This document shows positions 47,360 through 57,262 of a stretch of DNA of 61,443 nucleotides, piece by piece (positions within the stretch are counted from its first letter, which is position 1; each line of letters begins with the position of its first letter). Location of the stretch: the NCBI GenBank assembly GCA_013151935.1, contig JAADHI010000012.1, forward strand, positions 1-61,443. The letters are read 5' to 3'. The position numbers and the translations under genes are program-made. The DNA is from Candidatus Manganitrophaceae bacterium. Its GTDB lineage: Bacteria > Nitrospirota > Nitrospiria > SBBL01 > JAADHI01. The notes beneath the pieces were generated by a model, which saw only the letters and a list, made by a program, of their open reading frames with translations, was not told where the DNA came from and ran no database searches.

Positions 47360-49375
47360 ATGCGAACAAACACTCAACATTCACACACGAAAATTTCTTT
47401 TGGCGGCTTCTGCCTACTCCTCATTTTGAGCTTTTTCTTGATTCAGTGTGGAAAAAGCTCAAAACAAACCACAAGCGCCATACAAACGCCTGACGGGGAC
47501 TTTTCACTCTCCCTGCCTTCAGAGATTAAGAAACATCAAAGTGGAAAAAATATCACTGCACAACTCATCGTGAATGGGGGCACGCCTATCAACATGACCA
47601 TCAATCTCGACAATGATCAAGTCACCGCCACAACCGGCCCGCTGAGTCCTGGCACGCACAGCTTTGTCATTCAATATTTTCTGGATGGAGCCCTCATCGT
47701 CACCGCAACATCCCAGGCACAAATCATCGCAGGCCAAAACACCAACATTGTTTTCACACCGGATCTTAACGTCAACATCACGCCAAGCGTGCTCGCAAAA
47801 CAACCTGCAGAAAATGCAAACAATGTTGTCACTAACAGTAGCGTCTCCGCCACATTCAGTCAGCCCATGGATCTAAGCTCAATTACTTCGCTCAATTTCA
47901 CCTTAAACGGCCTCACAGCTTCTGTCACAGGCACGGTCATTTATAGTGAAGCGGCGGCAAACTTTGAAGCGCGTTTCACTCCCGCGGAACCCCTCGCACT
48001 TGCGGCAAACTACACCGCAAATTTAAACACCGGGATTTTGGGTATTTTGGGAGAACCCCTCTCTACGGCAGAAAGTTGGATCTTTACAACGAGAGACGGC
48101 GCTTGGGAAAATCCACAGGGGGTGGATTTTGATAGTGTAGCTGACCCCTTAAATGGAACCCTATTCCCTCAAATTGCACTTGACCCCAGCGGCAACGCCA
48201 TCGCCGTTTGGGTTCAAAATAATCTTGGCACTTCAGGCCCTAACAACATTTGGGCCAATCATTACCTCAAAGGGAACGGTTGGCAAACGCCTGAACTGAT
48301 CGAGACCGATGATCTAGGACATGCAGCCTCACCTCAAGTCGTTATTGATTCCAGTGGCAATGCGATTGCCGTTTGGCAACAGAATGACGGAATACGAAAT
48401 AACATCTGGGCCAACCGATTCGATGCCACGACAGGCCTATGGGGCACCGCCAATCTCATCGAAACAGATAATGCAGGGACAGCCGACTCGCCCCAGATTG
48501 CGATTGATCTCACGGGTAACGCGATTGCTGTTTGGCGACAATCGGATGGCACAAACAATAACATCATCTCAAACCGATTTGACATAGATTTAGGAACTTG
48601 GGGAACAGTTCTTCCAATTGAATCCGCTACGACACCCGCACTGAGTCCACAAATCGCCCTCGACGCTGCAGGCAATGCCATTGCAGTTTGGGTTCAAAAT
48701 GACGGCGCGTTTAGTATTTTTTCCAACCGTTTTGATATCGGCACCACATCCTGGGGAACGGCGGAAAACATAGAATCCGACAATACAGGGGATGCCAGTT
48801 CCCCACAACTTGCAATGGACTCAAGTGGACGTGCAATCGCCGTCTGGCTTCAAAATGATGGAAGCGATATCAATGTAATGAGCAGTCGTTTCGTGCCTGA
48901 AACGGGTTGGATCTTCCCACCACAAACCATCGAGACAGAAACAAGCCAAGCCTTCACCCCAGAAATTGCCATGGATCCACAAGGCAATGCTTCTGCCGTT
49001 TGGCGACAAGACGATGGAACGAGCTTCCATATTTTTTCAAACCGCTTCGATATCGACACCGGACTTTGGGGCACACCAAGTTCCCTGGAAACAGAAACAA
49101 TCTCGAACCTCGGGTTTCCCCAAATCCGCTTTGACCGCAATGGAAATGCCATCGCCGTCTGGGCTCAACTATCCTCAGGCGACAGCTTCGACAACGCCTG
49201 GGCCAGCCGATACACCCCAAGTACAGGCTGGCAGACCGCAGAAAAACTTGAAACAGAAGATTTTGGAAGTGCTGGATTTCCACAAATTGACATCGATGCA
49301 AGCGGAAATGCCATTTCTGTTTGGATTCAAGATGACGGCACCACCATAAACGTACAATCCAAGCGTTTTCAATAA
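47360..49375 (+). CDS. Lipoprotein with bacterial Ig-like (SbsA-type) domain and eight ~52-aa repeats
   Basis: Lipobox LSFFLIQCGKS; ...PAENANNVVTNSSVSATFSQPMDLSSI Ig-like; repeats with core SPQIAIDxxGNAIAVWxQNDGxxNNIWANRFD. Confidence 0.8.
   Translation: MRTNTQHSHTKISFGGFCLLLILSFFLIQCGKSSKQTTSAIQTPDGDFSLSLPSEIKKHQSGKNITAQLIVNGGTPINMTINLDNDQVTATTGPLSPGTHSFVIQYFLDGALIVTATSQAQIIAGQNTNIVFTPDLNVNITPSVLAKQPAENANNVVTNSSVSATFSQPMDLSSITSLNFTLNGLTASVTGTVIYSEAAANFEARFTPAEPLALAANYTANLNTGILGILGEPLSTAESWIFTTRDGAWENPQGVDFDSVADPLNGTLFPQIALDPSGNAIAVWVQNNLGTSGPNNIWANHYLKGNGWQTPELIETDDLGHAASPQVVIDSSGNAIAVWQQNDGIRNNIWANRFDATTGLWGTANLIETDNAGTADSPQIAIDLTGNAIAVWRQSDGTNNNIISNRFDIDLGTWGTVLPIESATTPALSPQIALDAAGNAIAVWVQNDGAFSIFSNRFDIGTTSWGTAENIESDNTGDASSPQLAMDSSGRAIAVWLQNDGSDINVMSSRFVPETGWIFPPQTIETETSQAFTPEIAMDPQGNASAVWRQDDGTSFHIFSNRFDIDTGLWGTPSSLETETISNLGFPQIRFDRNGNAIAVWAQLSSGDSFDNAWASRYTPSTGWQTAEKLETEDFGSAGFPQIDIDASGNAISVWIQDDGTTINVQSKRFQ
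48101..49375 (+). repeat. Eight tandem ~52-aa (~156-bp) protein-coding repeats
   Basis: Eight aligned units containing (F/S)PQIA(L/I/M)D..GNAIAVW.Q(N/D)DG....NRFD...G.WGT...IETD. Confidence 0.85.
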
Positions 49376-49431
49376 GTCCAAAACACCTCGACCTCACTAA
49401 AAATAAGAGAAGAATCGCCCTATCGTAAACC

Positions 49432-49479
49432 TTATTTTTACAAGGGAAGCTCTGAGCAGAGCTTCCCTTGTAAAAATAA
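49432..49479. terminator. Strong bidirectional-type hairpin terminator
   Basis: Perfect 22-bp inverted repeat TTATTTTTACAAGGGAAGCTCT-GAGC-AGAGCTTCCCTTGTAAAAATAA. Confidence 0.85.
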
Positions 49480-49510
49480 AATATTTTCAATTGTCATCAT
49501 TTTTTTACCC

Positions 49511-49538
49511 TTGACTTTCCTTCAATACATCCTATAAT
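49511..49538 (+). promoter_or_regulatory. Predicted sigma70 promoter of mraZ/dcw operon
   Basis: TTGACT, 16-nt spacer, TATAAT. Confidence 0.75.
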
Positions 49539-49546
49539 CAAATCAG

Positions 49547-49570
49547 TGGGGAATAGTGGGGAACTATGGA
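49547..49570 (+). promoter_or_regulatory. Putative MraZ-box direct repeats
   Basis: TGGG at 49547 and 49557, degenerate TGGA at 49567, 10-bp period, just downstream of the -10. Confidence 0.65.
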
Positions 49571-49610
49571 ACTTAATGGCTTAAAAGGACTAAAAAAGGA
49601 GTAGATTGGG

Positions 49611-50054
49611 TTGTTTATAGGACAGTTCACCCATACCATCGACTCAAAAGGTCGTTTAAGCATCCCAGTCAAGTTCCGTGAAGACATCAACTCCAAATCA
49701 AAAGGCACTGTATTTATCACAACCGAGCTTGATCCCTGTCTAGTCATCTACACCATAAAGGAATGGAAAACACTCTTAGAAAGAATAAACAATTTTCCAG
49801 TGATGAATCAAGGCGTCAAAGCCTACAGGCGTCTACTTTTTTCCAGGGCCACGGAATGCAGTCTCGATAAACAAGGACGGATTTTAATCCCTCAGAACCT
49901 ACGTGAACACGCAGGTTTGTCTGGAGACACTTATTTGGTTGGGAATGACAATAAAATTGAAATTTGGTATCCGGGAAAATGGGATGCCTCTGAATCCAGC
50001 GCAATGGAAAGCATGAACAATATTCGGGAAGAACTTGCAAAACTGGGCATGTAA
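49611..50054 (+). CDS. mraZ: Transcriptional regulator/division protein MraZ
   Basis: MFIGQFTHTIDSKGRLSIPVKFRED...SRATECSLDKQGRILIPQNLREHAGL; TTG start with AAGGAG. Confidence 0.95.
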   Translation: MFIGQFTHTIDSKGRLSIPVKFREDINSKSKGTVFITTELDPCLVIYTIKEWKTLLERINNFPVMNQGVKAYRRLLFSRATECSLDKQGRILIPQNLREHAGLSGDTYLVGNDNKIEIWYPGKWDASESSAMESMNNIREELAKLGM

Positions 50055-50076
50055 GACGAATGGGAAGATCTTAAAC

Positions 50077-51024
50077 ATGCCGGAATCAATAGAAAATAAA
50101 CATCAGCCCGTCATGGTCGATGAAGTTTTAGACGGACTCAATTGCCGCGCCATAGAAAATGAAGGGGACGCGGGAAAAACCTATGTCGATTGCACGCTGG
50201 GGCTGGGCGGACACAGCGAAGCCATCTTACAGACCAGTACTGCCAAAGACCAGCTCATTGGCATCGACCGAGATGGAATAGCCCTTCAAATGGCATCCGA
50301 ACGGCTCAAAAAATTTGAAGATCGTCTAACTTTGCAAAAAGGCACATTTTCTACCCTCAAAAAAATAATGACCACATTAAAACACGAAACAGTTGACGGA
50401 ATTTTATTTGATTTTGGCATCTCTTCCTATCAACTCGATACGGCCGAACGCGGCTTCTCTTTTCAAAAAACCGGGCCACTGGACATGCGGATGGATTCAG
50501 AATCTGGAGAAACCGTAGCGGCTCTACTCAATCGTTTGACCGAAAGAGAGTTAGGTCTTTTGATTAGGACGCTCGGAGAAGAGCGATGGGCCTCACGCAT
50601 CGCCTCTCGAATCGTAAACACCCGAGAAGAAACAGGACCGATCACACGCACAGAAGAATTAGAAAATATTATTTGGCGTGCCACGCCCGCAAAGGCACGG
50701 CATGGGCGTATTCATCCCGCAACGCGCACCTTTCAAGCGCTTCGCATGGCCGTCAATCACGAAATCGAAGAAATTGAAGCAGGCTTAGAAGCCGCTGTCT
50801 CGCTCTTGGCTTGTGGTGGAAGACTCGTGGCAATTTCCTTTCACTCATTGGAAGATCGCACGGTAAAACACTGTTTTCGCGCTTGGGAAAAAGCAACAAA
50901 ATATAAATCAGAACATAAGTTTATCAACCTTCATAAAAAACCGATCATCGCCAGTCCAGACGAAATTGCTCGGAATCGACGCGCACGTAGTGCCAAACTG
51001 CGCGTGCTCGAACGGGCGGCTTAG
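50077..51024 (+). CDS. rsmH: 16S rRNA (cytosine-1402 N4)-methyltransferase
   Basis: HQPVMVDEVLDGL, YVDCTLGLGGHSEAIL, FDFGISSYQLDTAERGFSF, PATRTFQALRMAVNHE, ISFHSLEDRTVKHCF. Confidence 0.97.
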   Translation: MPESIENKHQPVMVDEVLDGLNCRAIENEGDAGKTYVDCTLGLGGHSEAILQTSTAKDQLIGIDRDGIALQMASERLKKFEDRLTLQKGTFSTLKKIMTTLKHETVDGILFDFGISSYQLDTAERGFSFQKTGPLDMRMDSESGETVAALLNRLTERELGLLIRTLGEERWASRIASRIVNTREETGPITRTEELENIIWRATPAKARHGRIHPATRTFQALRMAVNHEIEEIEAGLEAAVSLLACGGRLVAISFHSLEDRTVKHCFRAWEKATKYKSEHKFINLHKKPIIASPDEIARNRRARSAKLRVLERAA

Positions 51025-51035
51025 AAAAAACCGAA

Positions 51036-51332
51036 ATGAACAAACTGACAACAGCACTCATCCTTATTATCCCGATTGTGATCGTCTCATTTCTCTCTGT
51101 TTGGCAGAGAAATGACATGATTAAAACCGGATACAAAACCGAAATACTTCAGAAAGAAAAGCATGCGCTCCTTCGCCACAGAAAAGAACTGCGGGTTCAC
51201 GTCGAACGCCTGAGTGCGCTCGATCGAATTGAGCAGATCGCCCTGAACGAACTCGGCATGAAACATGCCGAGCCCGAACAACGGGTCTACATCACTGCAC
51301 AAGCGCTAGAGACACGGTTTAACGAGGACTGA
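51036..51332 (+). CDS. ftsL: Cell division protein FtsL-like
   Basis: Short single-TM coiled-coil protein (MNKLTTALILIIPIVIVSFLSVWQRN...) between rsmH and ftsI. Confidence 0.8.
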   Translation: MNKLTTALILIIPIVIVSFLSVWQRNDMIKTGYKTEILQKEKHALLRHRKELRVHVERLSALDRIEQIALNELGMKHAEPEQRVYITAQALETRFNED

Positions 51333-51375
51333 CTTAGTCAGACCACTCAGTGGTTTTCATCTGAGAGGGAACCTT

Positions 51376-53190
51376 ATGGCGCAACACAATACAGATACGA
51401 CAAAACCCACCCCACTTTATGCGGTCAGTTTTGTCTTGTTCATGGGTTTTGCCCTTGTATTCGTCCGTCTGATTTTTATTCAGGGGATCGAACGCGACAC
51501 TTGGCTTGCACGCGCCGATCAGGCCCAGGAAAAAACAGTCCAACTTGAGCCAGAACGGGGTACAATCTACGACCGAAATGGCAACGTCTTGGCCATGAAT
51601 TTTGACCGCCCTTCGCTTTACGCCATCCCTGGTGAGATTAAAAACCCGAAAAGAACAGCGAAAAAACTCGCCAAGATATTAGAGGTCCGCTCAGACCGTC
51701 TCTTGCGCAAACTCAAGAGAAAAAAGGCTTTTGTATGGCTTAAGCGCAAAATTAATCTTGAACAAATGAAAAAAATTGACACCCTTAAAATCAAAGGCAT
51801 TCGCTCTGTCATGGAAAGCAAACGGGTTTACCCCAAAGGCAATCTTTTTGGACAAGTCTTGGGTTTTACCGGACTCGACAACCAAGGCTTAGAAGGCATA
51901 GAAAAAAAACATGACCCCATTTTACGTGGCACAAGCGGAGCAATTATTTTAGAGCGCGATGCCCACGGCAAGTCCATTTTCCCAAAGGATTTGCAATACA
52001 TCGAATCTACGCCGGGCCGTGACCTCCACCTCACCGTTGATGAAAATATCCAGCACATCAGCGAACGTGAATTGAGACGCATGGTCGAAAGTAGCGGCGC
52101 GAAAGGCGGTACGGCCATTGTCATGAACCCCTGGAATGGTGAAATTCTTGCGATGGCGATTCAACCCGCATTCAACCCCAATGAAGTACGGACTTCAGGC
52201 CCGGCCCAGTGGCGCAACCGAGCCATTGCAGATTTTTACGAACCCGGCTCAACCTTTAAGATCATTACCGCCTCAGCCGCACTGGAAGAAAAGCTTGTCC
52301 GCCCCGAAGATCTCATTGATTGCGAAAAGGGGACCTATCGTGTGCGTGGCACGACCATTCATGATCACGACCCCTTCGGCATTATCTCTTTTCGTCAAGT
52401 CATTGCCCATTCCAGTAACATCGGGACGATTAAAATCGCAGAAATTCTAGGGACCGAACGTCTTTCAAATTATGCACGGGCCTTTGGTTTTGGTGAACGG
52501 CTGGGCATTGCACTCAACGGAGAATCCCCTGGTCTGCTGCGTAAGACAAAAAACTGGTCTGGACGCTCCTTGGCCTCCATCGCCATCGGACAGGAAATCG
52601 GAGTAACCCCCTTGCAAATGGTCACAGCCACATCCGTTATCGCCAATGGGGGTTACCTCATGACACCGAAAATCATCCGCGAAGTTCGTGGAAAGAATGG
52701 CGAAGAAACAAACCCGCCTCAAATCAAACGCCGTGTCCTCTCTGAGGAAACCGCACGGGAGATGACGGAGATATTGAAAGGTGTTGTTTCAAATACAGGA
52801 ACAGCAATACGCGCCGCCGTTTCCGGCTACACCGTTGTCGGGAAAACAGGTACGGCACAGAAAATCGACCCCGAAACACGCCGCTATTCACCTGATAAAT
52901 TTGTGAGTTCTTTTGTAGGCTATGTCCCGGCGGAAGATCCTGTCATCACAATTTTAGTCATGGTGGATGAACCTGAAGGCAAGGGTTGGGGCGGCGAAAT
53001 TGCAGCACCTGTTTTTTCAAATATCGCCAAAGAAGTCCTGCATTACTTGAAAGTTGCACCCAATGCCACACCTCCTGAAGAAATCCCAGGGACACAGGTC
53101 GCAGGACACAGAGCAACAATGATTCGCACGACAGGAACGACAGAAGCTTCCATTCAAGATGCCGTCTACAAAATCGGCCCTGCGCGGTGA
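51376..53190 (+). CDS. ftsI: Peptidoglycan transpeptidase FtsI/PBP3
   Basis: GTIYDRNGNVLAMN, FYEPGSTFKIITASAALEE, HSSNIGTIKIAE, GKTGTAQKID. Confidence 0.95.
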   Translation: MAQHNTDTTKPTPLYAVSFVLFMGFALVFVRLIFIQGIERDTWLARADQAQEKTVQLEPERGTIYDRNGNVLAMNFDRPSLYAIPGEIKNPKRTAKKLAKILEVRSDRLLRKLKRKKAFVWLKRKINLEQMKKIDTLKIKGIRSVMESKRVYPKGNLFGQVLGFTGLDNQGLEGIEKKHDPILRGTSGAIILERDAHGKSIFPKDLQYIESTPGRDLHLTVDENIQHISERELRRMVESSGAKGGTAIVMNPWNGEILAMAIQPAFNPNEVRTSGPAQWRNRAIADFYEPGSTFKIITASAALEEKLVRPEDLIDCEKGTYRVRGTTIHDHDPFGIISFRQVIAHSSNIGTIKIAEILGTERLSNYARAFGFGERLGIALNGESPGLLRKTKNWSGRSLASIAIGQEIGVTPLQMVTATSVIANGGYLMTPKIIREVRGKNGEETNPPQIKRRVLSEETAREMTEILKGVVSNTGTAIRAAVSGYTVVGKTGTAQKIDPETRRYSPDKFVSSFVGYVPAEDPVITILVMVDEPEGKGWGGEIAAPVFSNIAKEVLHYLKVAPNATPPEEIPGTQVAGHRATMIRTTGTTEASIQDAVYKIGPAR

Positions 53191-54713
53191 ACTGTCGGGA
53201 TTGCATCCGTATATTTAATGAGATTCACTCAGAGAAAAAGTCAAACATGATTGAATTACTCGGCAAACCCAATGTCGAAGTCGATGATATTTCAATCGAT
53301 TCAAAAACCGTTTTGCCCGGCACCTTGTTTGTGGCACTCAAAGGCCATACACAAGATGGACATGACTACATTGAAGAGGCCATCGCACGTGGGGCCAGCG
53401 CCATCCTACTGCAGGAGCCGATCTCAAAAAAATACAAGCAGGCCACACAAACAACCTTTATTCAGGTCAATGATACAAAAGAAGCCCTCAGACATCTTGC
53501 ACCCTATTTCTTCGACTATCCTGCAACAAAGCTCAAGCTCATTGGCATCACGGGCACAAACGGAAAAACGACGACGGCCTACTTGGTGGAAGCCTTGTTA
53601 AATCACGCAGGCAAAAACACTGGATTGATCAGCACCATTGCCACCCGTTACGCACAACACGAAAAAAAGGCAAAAAACACCACCCCCGGTTTGCTCGATC
53701 TGCAAAAGATTTTTTCAGACATGCAACAGGCCTCGGTAACAGATGTCGTCATGGAAGTCTCTTCACATGCCCTGGATCAAGAACGTGTCGCGGGGTGTCG
53801 CTTTGAGTCCGCTGTTTTTACCAATTTAACGCAAGATCATCTCGATTATCACAAGACAATGGAACACTATTTTGCCGCAAAAAAGATTTTGTTTGAACAA
53901 ACAAAGGGACAATGGATTGTAAATTTAGATGATGTTTGGGGACAAAAGCTTAGAGAGATCGCCCCCGATCGGGTTTGGGGTTACGGCATTGATCATCATG
54001 ACAGCCTCTACCCGATCTGCTTCAGATCCACCCTGGCAGGACTCAGCATGACCGTACAAACCCCAATCGGGGAAATTGGAATTGAAGCCCATCTTTCGGG
54101 ACGTCACAATGTCTACAATATCTTAGCCGCGATCGGAGTCGGTATTGCCTCAGGTCTTTCCAAAATCCAAATTACGGAGGGGGTCGCCGCACTCAAACAA
54201 GTCCCCGGGCGATTTGAAAAAATTGACTTAGGCCAAGATTTCACCGTCATTGTCGATTACGCACACACACCTGATGCCCTCGAAAGATTACTTTCTGCCG
54301 TCAAAACCCTTGGGCCAAAAAAAATCATCATCTGTTTCGGCTGCGGAGGAGATCGGGATCGTGGCAAACGCCCGCTCATGGGCGTGGCCGCGATGCAAGC
54401 GGATATCGTGATCCTAACTTCGGATAATCCACGCAGTGAAGCCCCCGAAAAAATTCTTTACGACATCGCGTCTGGCATCTCGACGCACTCAAAAAAAACA
54501 GGTCAAACATGCAATTACGAAATTATTGCTGATCGCGGGACAGCCATTGCACATGCGATCGCCCTCGCAAAAACAGGAGACGTCGTGCTCATCGCCGGAA
54601 AAGGGCATGAATCCGATCAAGAAATCGGCACACAAATCATTCCTTTTGATGACAGGGAATGTGCACGGCAGGCACTCATTGCACAAAACAAAATCAACAA
54701 CGAGAAAAGATAG
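53187..54713 (+). CDS. murE: UDP-N-acetylmuramoyl-tripeptide synthetase MurE
   Basis: ITGTNGKTTTAYLVEALL, NTTPGLLDLQKIF, DYAHTPDALERLL, GCGGDRDRGKRPLMG, TSDNPRSEAPEKI. Confidence 0.96.
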   Translation: MNCRDCIRIFNEIHSEKKSNMIELLGKPNVEVDDISIDSKTVLPGTLFVALKGHTQDGHDYIEEAIARGASAILLQEPISKKYKQATQTTFIQVNDTKEALRHLAPYFFDYPATKLKLIGITGTNGKTTTAYLVEALLNHAGKNTGLISTIATRYAQHEKKAKNTTPGLLDLQKIFSDMQQASVTDVVMEVSSHALDQERVAGCRFESAVFTNLTQDHLDYHKTMEHYFAAKKILFEQTKGQWIVNLDDVWGQKLREIAPDRVWGYGIDHHDSLYPICFRSTLAGLSMTVQTPIGEIGIEAHLSGRHNVYNILAAIGVGIASGLSKIQITEGVAALKQVPGRFEKIDLGQDFTVIVDYAHTPDALERLLSAVKTLGPKKIIICFGCGGDRDRGKRPLMGVAAMQADIVILTSDNPRSEAPEKILYDIASGISTHSKKTGQTCNYEIIADRGTAIAHAIALAKTGDVVLIAGKGHESDQEIGTQIIPFDDRECARQALIAQNKINNEKR

Positions 54714-54716
54714 CGC

Positions 54717-56180
54717 ATGGGAGCAGCAGTAATGACGACAACACGCTGGACAATTCAAGACTTGCTGGAAGGCTGCCAAGGCACACTTGAAGGATGTGTG
54801 CCTCAAGAATCGGCCTGTGCGGGTTTTTCGATTGATACAAGAAGTCTCCGGGTCAATGACCTCTTTTTTGCCCTCTCCGGCCCGAATTCAGATGGACACC
54901 ATTTTGTCCTGGATGCCCTAAAAAAAGGTTGTCGCGGCGCAGTCGTCTCCCGTAGCGCCTTTGAGGCACAAAAAAATGAATGGCTTGTATACCAAACAAC
55001 ACATTTTTTCATCTGTGTCGCAGAACCCTTGCAGGCCCTTCAGACATTGGCAAAATGGCATCGACAACGCTTCAAGCTGCCACTCGTCGGGATTACGGGC
55101 AGTAATGGAAAAACCACCGCAAAAGAAATGACCGCCACCATCTTGGGTAAACGCGGCCCTGTACTCAAAACGGAAGGAAATTTTAATAACCACATCGGCC
55201 TGCCTTTAACCCTACTCCGTCTCTCGGAGGAACACCAAAGCGCCATCATCGAAATGGGGATTAGCCATTTCGGAGAAATGGCTACCCTTTGCGACATTGC
55301 CCAACCCACGATAGGCCTCATCACAAATATCGGCCCCGCCCATTTAGAGGGCCTCGAAAACCTTAAAGGTGTTGCAAGAGAAAAAGGACTTCTTTTTGAA
55401 AGGCTTCAAAAAATGGGAACCTGCATTATCAATCAGGACGACCCCTTTTTAAAAGACTGGACAGATCGTGTCGCAACACAGTGGACTTATGGCCTGCACA
55501 CAGAAACAGAACCCTATGATTTCAGTGCAGATCATATCAGGAGTGAAAGCGAAACAACGACCTTCATCCTCCACCAACACCGCTCAGGGGAGTCCGCCCA
55601 CGTGACCTTGCCCACTCCCGGCCGCCACCACGTCTCGAATGCCCTGGGTGCAGCAAGTATTGCCGCCGCACTGGGCATCCCCATAGAACAAATTGCCGAG
55701 GGACTTTCCGACTTTAAGCCCCTCTCTCAGCGCACACAGATCCTAAAAACAAAAGGCATCACCCTCATCTTTGATGCCTACAACGCCAACCCCGCTTCCG
55801 TCGAAGCCGCCCTCGACTTGCTCGCTGAACACCCTCAAAACACAGGTAAACGCATTGCGCTTTTAGGCGACATGTTTCAATTGGGCGATACCTCTGAAGA
55901 AGCCCATTACACGATCGGCTTATCTGTTGCGACCCACGGGATTGACGCGCTCATCGCACTCGGGCAGTACGCAGAAACCTTAGCCTCCGGCGCACGCGCG
56001 GGTGGCTTAACAGAAAGTGCCATTTCAGTCCACGCAGATTTCAGACATCTGAAAACCACATTAGATGAAGGACTTCAATCAGGAGATATCTTGTTGATCA
56101 AGGGATCGCGCGGGATGAAATTAGAACGTGTTTTGCCTTTATTGGGTTTACATGAAACGGGTTTAGGAGAGGGTTCCTAA
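54717..56180 (+). CDS. murF: UDP-N-acetylmuramoyl-tripeptide--D-alanyl-D-alanine ligase
   Basis: [63 protein letters not shown]. Confidence 0.96.
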   Translation: MGAAVMTTTRWTIQDLLEGCQGTLEGCVPQESACAGFSIDTRSLRVNDLFFALSGPNSDGHHFVLDALKKGCRGAVVSRSAFEAQKNEWLVYQTTHFFICVAEPLQALQTLAKWHRQRFKLPLVGITGSNGKTTAKEMTATILGKRGPVLKTEGNFNNHIGLPLTLLRLSEEHQSAIIEMGISHFGEMATLCDIAQPTIGLITNIGPAHLEGLENLKGVAREKGLLFERLQKMGTCIINQDDPFLKDWTDRVATQWTYGLHTETEPYDFSADHIRSESETTTFILHQHRSGESAHVTLPTPGRHHVSNALGAASIAAALGIPIEQIAEGLSDFKPLSQRTQILKTKGITLIFDAYNANPASVEAALDLLAEHPQNTGKRIALLGDMFQLGDTSEEAHYTIGLSVATHGIDALIALGQYAETLASGARAGGLTESAISVHADFRHLKTTLDEGLQSGDILLIKGSRGMKLERVLPLLGLHETGLGEGS

Positions 56181-57256
56181 TGTTTTACAATCTGCTTTAT
56201 CCCCTGCACGACACCTTCTCCTTTTTCAACGTCTTTCGCTACATCACTTTTAGGACGATCTACGCCATTGTTACGGCACTGGTCATCTCCTTTGTCATCG
56301 GCCCCAAGATCACGCGTTGGCTTGCAGCGCGTCAGATGGGACAAACGATCCGAGAGGACGGGCCTAAGTCACACCTCATCAAATCAGGCACCCCTACAAT
56401 GGGGGGACTGATGATTCTCATCGCCATTATTTCCTCGACCCTGCTCTGGGCCGATATGACAAACCGTTATATCTGGCTGACGCTTTTTTCAACCGCCGGT
56501 TTCGGCGTCATTGGTTATTGGGATGACTACTTAAAGTGCGTCAAAAAAGATCCAAAGGGGCTGCTCCCCCGTTATAAATTCAGTCTGCAAATACTGGTGG
56601 CCTTGATTACGGCATTGGGGCTTTACACCTCGCCCGCCTATTCGACCGTACTCTCCGTGCCCTTTTTTAAGGACTTGACCCCTGATCTCGGTATTTTTTA
56701 TATCCCTTTTGCGGTCTTGGTCATCGTCGGTGCCTCCAATGCCGTCAACCTTACCGACGGACTCGACGGTTTAGCCGTCGGTCCTGTCATGGTAACAGCG
56801 GTCGCCTATCTCATCGTCTCCTATGTCTCAGGCCACATCGATTTTTCAGAATATTTACTCATTCCTTACATAAAAGGTGGCGGAGAACTCGCCATCATTT
56901 GCGGGGCAATTATGGGGGCCTCTCTGGGGTTTTTATGGTTCAACGCTTACCCCGCCAGTATTTTTATGGGCGATGTCGGCTCTCTGCCCTTAGGAGGCGC
57001 GCTTGGCACAATTGCCGTGATTTCAAAACATGAGCTACTTTTGGCTTTAGTGGGTGGGATTTTTGTGGTGGAAGCCCTTTCAGTCATTCTTCAAGTGGCC
57101 TCTTTTAAATCACGCGGAAAGCGAATTTTCCTCATGGCCCCGATTCATCATCACTATGAGCTGAAAGGCTGGAAAGAACCCAAAATCGTGGTGCGGTTTT
57201 GGATCATTTCCATCATTTTGGGTCTCATTAGTTTAAGTACATTAAAGTTGCGATAA
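56180..57256 (+). CDS. mraY: Phospho-N-acetylmuramoyl-pentapeptide-transferase
   Basis: [55 protein letters not shown]. Confidence 0.97.
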   Translation: MFYNLLYPLHDTFSFFNVFRYITFRTIYAIVTALVISFVIGPKITRWLAARQMGQTIREDGPKSHLIKSGTPTMGGLMILIAIISSTLLWADMTNRYIWLTLFSTAGFGVIGYWDDYLKCVKKDPKGLLPRYKFSLQILVALITALGLYTSPAYSTVLSVPFFKDLTPDLGIFYIPFAVLVIVGASNAVNLTDGLDGLAVGPVMVTAVAYLIVSYVSGHIDFSEYLLIPYIKGGGELAIICGAIMGASLGFLWFNAYPASIFMGDVGSLPLGGALGTIAVISKHELLLALVGGIFVVEALSVILQVASFKSRGKRIFLMAPIHHHYELKGWKEPKIVVRFWIISIILGLISLSTLKLR

Positions 57257-57262
57257 AACAAG

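Noticed and set aside
48101-49375. CRISPR-like periodic repeats
   Set aside because: The periodicity is a coding repeat with diverged DNA, not identical direct repeats with unique spacers.
48954-49490. 178-aa minus-strand ORF
   Set aside because: Antisense to the repeat lipoprotein and reads through the terminator hairpin.
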